From positions 1 through 64,000 of the forward strand of contig CALFMO010000060.1 of assembly GCA_937879855.1 (NCBI GenBank): a stretch of DNA of 64,000 nucleotides. Reading direction: 5' to 3'. The notes below the pieces were generated by a model, which was given only the letters and a program-made list of their open reading frames with translations, did not search any database and had not been told where the DNA came from. The translations under genes and the position numbers were made by a program. The stretch's first letter is position 1. Each line of letters begins with the position of its first letter. This document shows, piece after piece, positions 61,484 through 64,000 of this stretch. This stretch comes from an uncultured Acidobacteriaceae bacterium (GTDB taxonomy: Bacteria > Acidobacteriota > Terriglobia > Terriglobales > Acidobacteriaceae).

Positions 61484-62035
61484 TCACCCGATAACACCAT
61501 CTTCCAGCAGTTCCAAGCGTGCACTGTGCGGCGCGGTTAGCCCGGTCTTTAGTTGCCAAACTCCCAGCGTCGTCCGCACCCAGCCGAGCGGTTTCATCAG
61601 CAGCATTGCTTCTTGTTTCTCACGCGATTCGCTGACCGCGATTGGCAGAACAGAAGTTGCTTTCCAGTCGCTCTTCTGGCAGTCAAACGTGCCAAATCGG
61701 TCGTTGGAGATGACGACAAGAAAACAGTCGGGTTGCGCGGAATCGGCAACCCTCCTTTGAAACAGGATACGGTTTCCACCAAAGGCGAAAATCAAGTCTG
61801 CGCATTCAAACGTCACTCCCAAGGAGCGACCCGGGAATTGTGGATTGAAGTCCCCGATACCATTGAAGCGAATCAAACCGGGAACGAGCCAATGGCGTCT
61901 GATCTTGTTTCCGAATCGGAGCCCGGTGGAATTGAAGTATGCCGCGTGACGCGTGAACCGATAGCGGTCAGCCGGATCGCAGCCGAAGTGAGCCCACCAG
62001 TTACTGCCGAACTTGAGAATCTGGACCAGCATCAT
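61484..62035 (-). CDS. Hypothetical element protein
   Basis: The 183-residue protein begins MMLVQILKFGSNWWAHFG after GGAG. It contains DRYRFTRHAAYFNSTGLRFG, PGRSLGVTFECADLIFAFGG and CFLVVISNDRFGTFDCQKSD, mixed beta and hydrophobic stretches. Likely soluble. It overlaps the next upstream gene by 35 bases. Unknown function. Confidence 0.6.
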   Translation of the reverse strand: MMLVQILKFGSNWWAHFGCDPADRYRFTRHAAYFNSTGLRFGNKIRRHWLVPGLIRFNGIGDFNPQFPGRSLGVTFECADLIFAFGGNRILFQRRVADSAQPDCFLVVISNDRFGTFDCQKSDWKATSVLPIAVSESREKQEAMLLMKPLGWVRTTLGVWQLKTGLTAPHSARLELLEDGVIG

Positions 62036-62300
62036 TGAGGTACTCCATCAGGTCTTGGCTAAGGCGCTTCATTTTGGCAATTCGCTCCTTGACAGCCAGC
62101 TTTGACACCAGCCGAACTTCATCCACAATCTGCGGTGGTAGGTCCATGTTTTGCTGCGAAAAGTACTGGCAAAGATCGGCGAACCGAGCGCAAACCTCGG
62201 CTAGTTCCTTCTCCACGGTCGGCGTCCCACCGGGCTCGAGCTGGTCCATCGTCTGCGGCGCCGGGCTCAGCTTTTCTCGTTTCTTGTCATCCGTTGCCAT
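62001..62300 (-). CDS. Small coiled-coil element protein
   Basis: ATG 62300 (MATDDKKREKLSPAPQTMDQ) lies after AAAAGGAGG. The 99-residue product is helical with a Glu/Lys/Leu pattern (VEKELAEVCARFADLCQYFS; DEVRLVSKLAVKERIAKMKR). It is probably an accessory or coupling factor. The longer 62387 frame lacks support. Confidence 0.65.
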   Translation of the reverse strand: MATDDKKREKLSPAPQTMDQLEPGGTPTVEKELAEVCARFADLCQYFSQQNMDLPPQIVDEVRLVSKLAVKERIAKMKRLSQDLMEYLNDAGPDSQVRQ

Positions 62301-62331
62301 TCTTGGCCTCCTTTTCCCGTGCCGCACAAAT

Positions 62332-63126
62332 TCACGCGCCCTTGAGCTGGCGATTTCTCTCTTGTTCCGCTTCGAACCGCCGATCACCGTCGGCTATCCG
62401 GCGTCGCAACTGCTTGTTGTCTTCCTGCGAGCGTGCGAGTTGCTGTTCCAGAGAATTGAGTTTCATGATGAAGTCCGCGTCCGGCGTGAAGAGTCGCATT
62501 TGACCGACCGACTCCGCAGGCGCACTGGTACGTGCAGTTCCTCCATTGGTGGGCTTAACAGAGCCGGTCTTCAGGGTTGCGGGCGGCGCAGGTTGTGCGC
62601 TGGGAGTACGAGGTTTCGCTCCAGACGAAGCGGCACGTTCGTTAGATTCACTAGGCAACGACACTGGTCGTAAAGCCGACTCTCTCAGTGCTGCTAACGT
62701 CTCCATTAGGTGATGATTCTTTTTGGTAGCCTCATCAACCTGCGCACGGGACCGCGTGAGAGACTGCTCGAATTGCCTAAGCATCTCTGCGGCTGTCCAC
62801 TCCCGCTTGGCCTGAATCCTGTGTTGATAAACAATGATGATGAATAGACACCCAAGCAGGCTCAAGGCACCGAGGTTTGACCAGAAGTAGGCGCTCCTTA
62901 CGGTCTCTTGAAGCAGCAAGGTGCGGCCTTCACCCAGACACTTCCCGTAGTCCTCACCCGAGGGATTGATGCGCTTGAGCGTGAAATCGAGAAAGCCATT
63001 TGGCGGTTTTGATGACACCTTACGTGCGGCGGGGTCGTAGCCGTAGTGGCCGGACTGCGCAGCTAGGAAAGGCGACAAGATTGCAATCAGGAGCCCGGCA
63101 GCGGCAATCCGACATGAACGCTTCAT
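62332..63126 (-). CDS. Exported coiled-coil conjugation-region protein
   Basis: The 264-residue protein has a signal peptide (KRSCRIAAAGLLIAILSPFL, then AAQ), a second hydrophobic helix (FWSNLGALSLLGCLFIIIVY), a long coiled coil and a Pro/Ser linker. Its ATG overlaps the coupling-protein stop by four bases. A membrane-anchored coiled-coil protein next to a coupling ATPase fits a transfer-apparatus accessory. No named family. Confidence 0.75.
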   Translation of the reverse strand: MKRSCRIAAAGLLIAILSPFLAAQSGHYGYDPAARKVSSKPPNGFLDFTLKRINPSGEDYGKCLGEGRTLLLQETVRSAYFWSNLGALSLLGCLFIIIVYQHRIQAKREWTAAEMLRQFEQSLTRSRAQVDEATKKNHHLMETLAALRESALRPVSLPSESNERAASSGAKPRTPSAQPAPPATLKTGSVKPTNGGTARTSAPAESVGQMRLFTPDADFIMKLNSLEQQLARSQEDNKQLRRRIADGDRRFEAEQERNRQLKGA

Positions 63127-64000
63127 ATCCAGGCCAGCTGCCCATTTCTGACGCCGATGCGCCCGTGGCGCCGCACCAAATCCGAGTCCTTGAAGCGCAG
63201 GTTCGCCCCGTCAAGATGCGAAGGCGAGTACAGTCGTGGATAGATTGTTGGCTCAAGTCCGGGAAAGCGATTGTTCCGCGGTGCACGCACGTGCAGATGA
63301 GAGTGCAAAGTTCCTTGCAGTCGGTCGGTCATCAGGATTTCCATCTGCCCGACCGGCAAATTCTTGATGTGCTCGTCCTCGGCACGAGTCTCTTTGATGT
63401 CAGTCTCGCTGCCGAAACCGATGGGCTCGTATTTATCTTCAAAAACGCCGGTACGCTGGACGGTCAGGGTGCGCCGTTTCTGGCGCACGCGGGCTGACGC
63501 CTTCAGGAAATACTGCGCCGTCTCCTCGTCACGGGTGTGCAGGAGCATGGTGGTGTTGGGCGCCGAAGAGACGTCGTCCTTGAACCCGCGGCCCACCTTC
63601 AATAGCTGTGGTAGGGCTTGAAGCGCGAAGAGAAACGCTGTGTTCGTGCCGCGGGCGGTTTGCAGGATCTGGGCAAAATTGGAATAAGCGAACGGCGCGA
63701 ACTCGTCGAGGATGACGCTGACCATGGGCCGATTCTCGCGACGGCGCTCCTGCTCATTCTCGTAGCGCTTACCAATGATCAGTTGCATGTTCTGGAGCAA
63801 CATGCGACCGAGGGCGGTGACGGCCTTTGAGTTCTTGTTGGTATTCAAGGAGACGAAAAGAATCAGTTCCTTGTCGATTACCTCGTCGAGAGAGAGCAGG
63901 TCATCGTAGGCGCCGGTGATAAGGGAAAGGTCATCCTCAAGGAATGTCATCAGCTCATTCAAAAGGCCCTGGATTTTGGGCACGCGCTCCCGGTCTTGGA
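63123..64000 (-). CDS. Type IV coupling protein (TraG/VirD4-like), 5-prime end beyond window
   Basis: The frame is open to the window edge, so the N-terminal half with Walker A lies outside. The visible C-terminal part contains KELILFVSLNTNKNSKAVTA, Walker B VSVILDEFAPF, then SNFAQILQTARGTNTAFLFA and LQALPQL. This is the VirD4/TraG/TraM-recognition ATPase pattern. Downstream it has a variable region ending RIGVRNGQLAWI. The protein links the relaxosome to the secretion channel, which marks this end of the window as a conjugative element. Confidence 0.9.
   Translation of the reverse strand, partial: QDRERVPKIQGLLNELMTFLEDDLSLITGAYDDLLSLDEVIDKELILFVSLNTNKNSKAVTALGRMLLQNMQLIIGKRYENEQERRRENRPMVSVILDEFAPFAYSNFAQILQTARGTNTAFLFALQALPQLLKVGRGFKDDVSSAPNTTMLLHTRDEETAQYFLKASARVRQKRRTLTVQRTGVFEDKYEPIGFGSETDIKETRAEDEHIKNLPVGQMEILMTDRLQGTLHSHLHVRAPRNNRFPGLEPTIYPRLYSPSHLDGANLRFKDSDLVRRHGRIGVRNGQLAWI

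Overview
The window (about 56% GC by impression) looks like accessory DNA from a soil bacterium, most likely an Acidobacteriota (Terriglobia-like) genome. The hints are HAF-repeat and SYLF secreted proteins, tiny basic proteins ending in AAARKRIAAAQ-type helices, an Ada-AlkA fusion, a split TSCPD protein and many unplaceable secreted proteins. This taxonomic call is inference from protein style; no rRNA is present.

Layout. (1) 0-7 kb: an IS21-like terminus at the left edge, an IS110 transposase with a hairpin-rich upstream leader that may encode its bridge RNA, a small membrane protein, then a compact type II restriction-modification pair (XamI-like nuclease and NPPY adenine methyltransferase) followed by a short CHAT/caspase-like protein. 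(2) 6.7-9.4 kb: a tRNA gene with an arginine-type body but a GCU (serine) anticodon, a KGG-motif small protein, and a frameshifted PrrC/RloC-like AAA_13 ATPase. (3) 9.8-19.1 kb: an overlapping three-gene operon of SNF2 helicase, YhaO-like nuclease and YhaN-like ATPase, followed by a TIR-domain effector and a convergent unknown gene. (4) 19.4-26.1 kb: a seven-gene operon of exported, membrane and small proteins, with its own promoter and strong ribosome sites; two of its proteins share an identical GTDDD carboxyl end. (5) 26.4-44.9 kb: mixed genes (HNH nuclease, hydrolase, MNT-HEPN toxin-antitoxin with a palindromic operator, response regulators, RNase HI, a stand-alone TSCPD domain, SYLF, ferredoxin, Ada-AlkA, HAF protein). 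Several pseudogene fragments lie among them, and a putative 256-nt structured RNA with its own promoter and complementary hairpin loops is at 32.25-32.50 kb. (6) 45-64 kb: a minus-strand integrative/conjugative-element backbone (PRTRC protein E, DUF932, SNF2-type helicase, DUF6094-like methyltransferase, HipA_2, Rad52, SSB, AEP primase, replication-relaxation-like protein, type IV coupling protein running off the right edge). An AbiE type IV toxin-antitoxin pair is inserted as plus-strand cargo.

Functionally, regions 1-3 read as a defence island that combines modification-based restriction, suspected abortive-infection effectors (CHAT, AAA_13, TIR) and a DNA-end-processing machine. Region 6 supplies element replication, recombination and transfer. 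The most unusual items are the class I GCU tRNA beside a suspected anticodon-nuclease relative, the helicase-YhaO-YhaN operon, the seven-gene secreted operon and the structured RNA.
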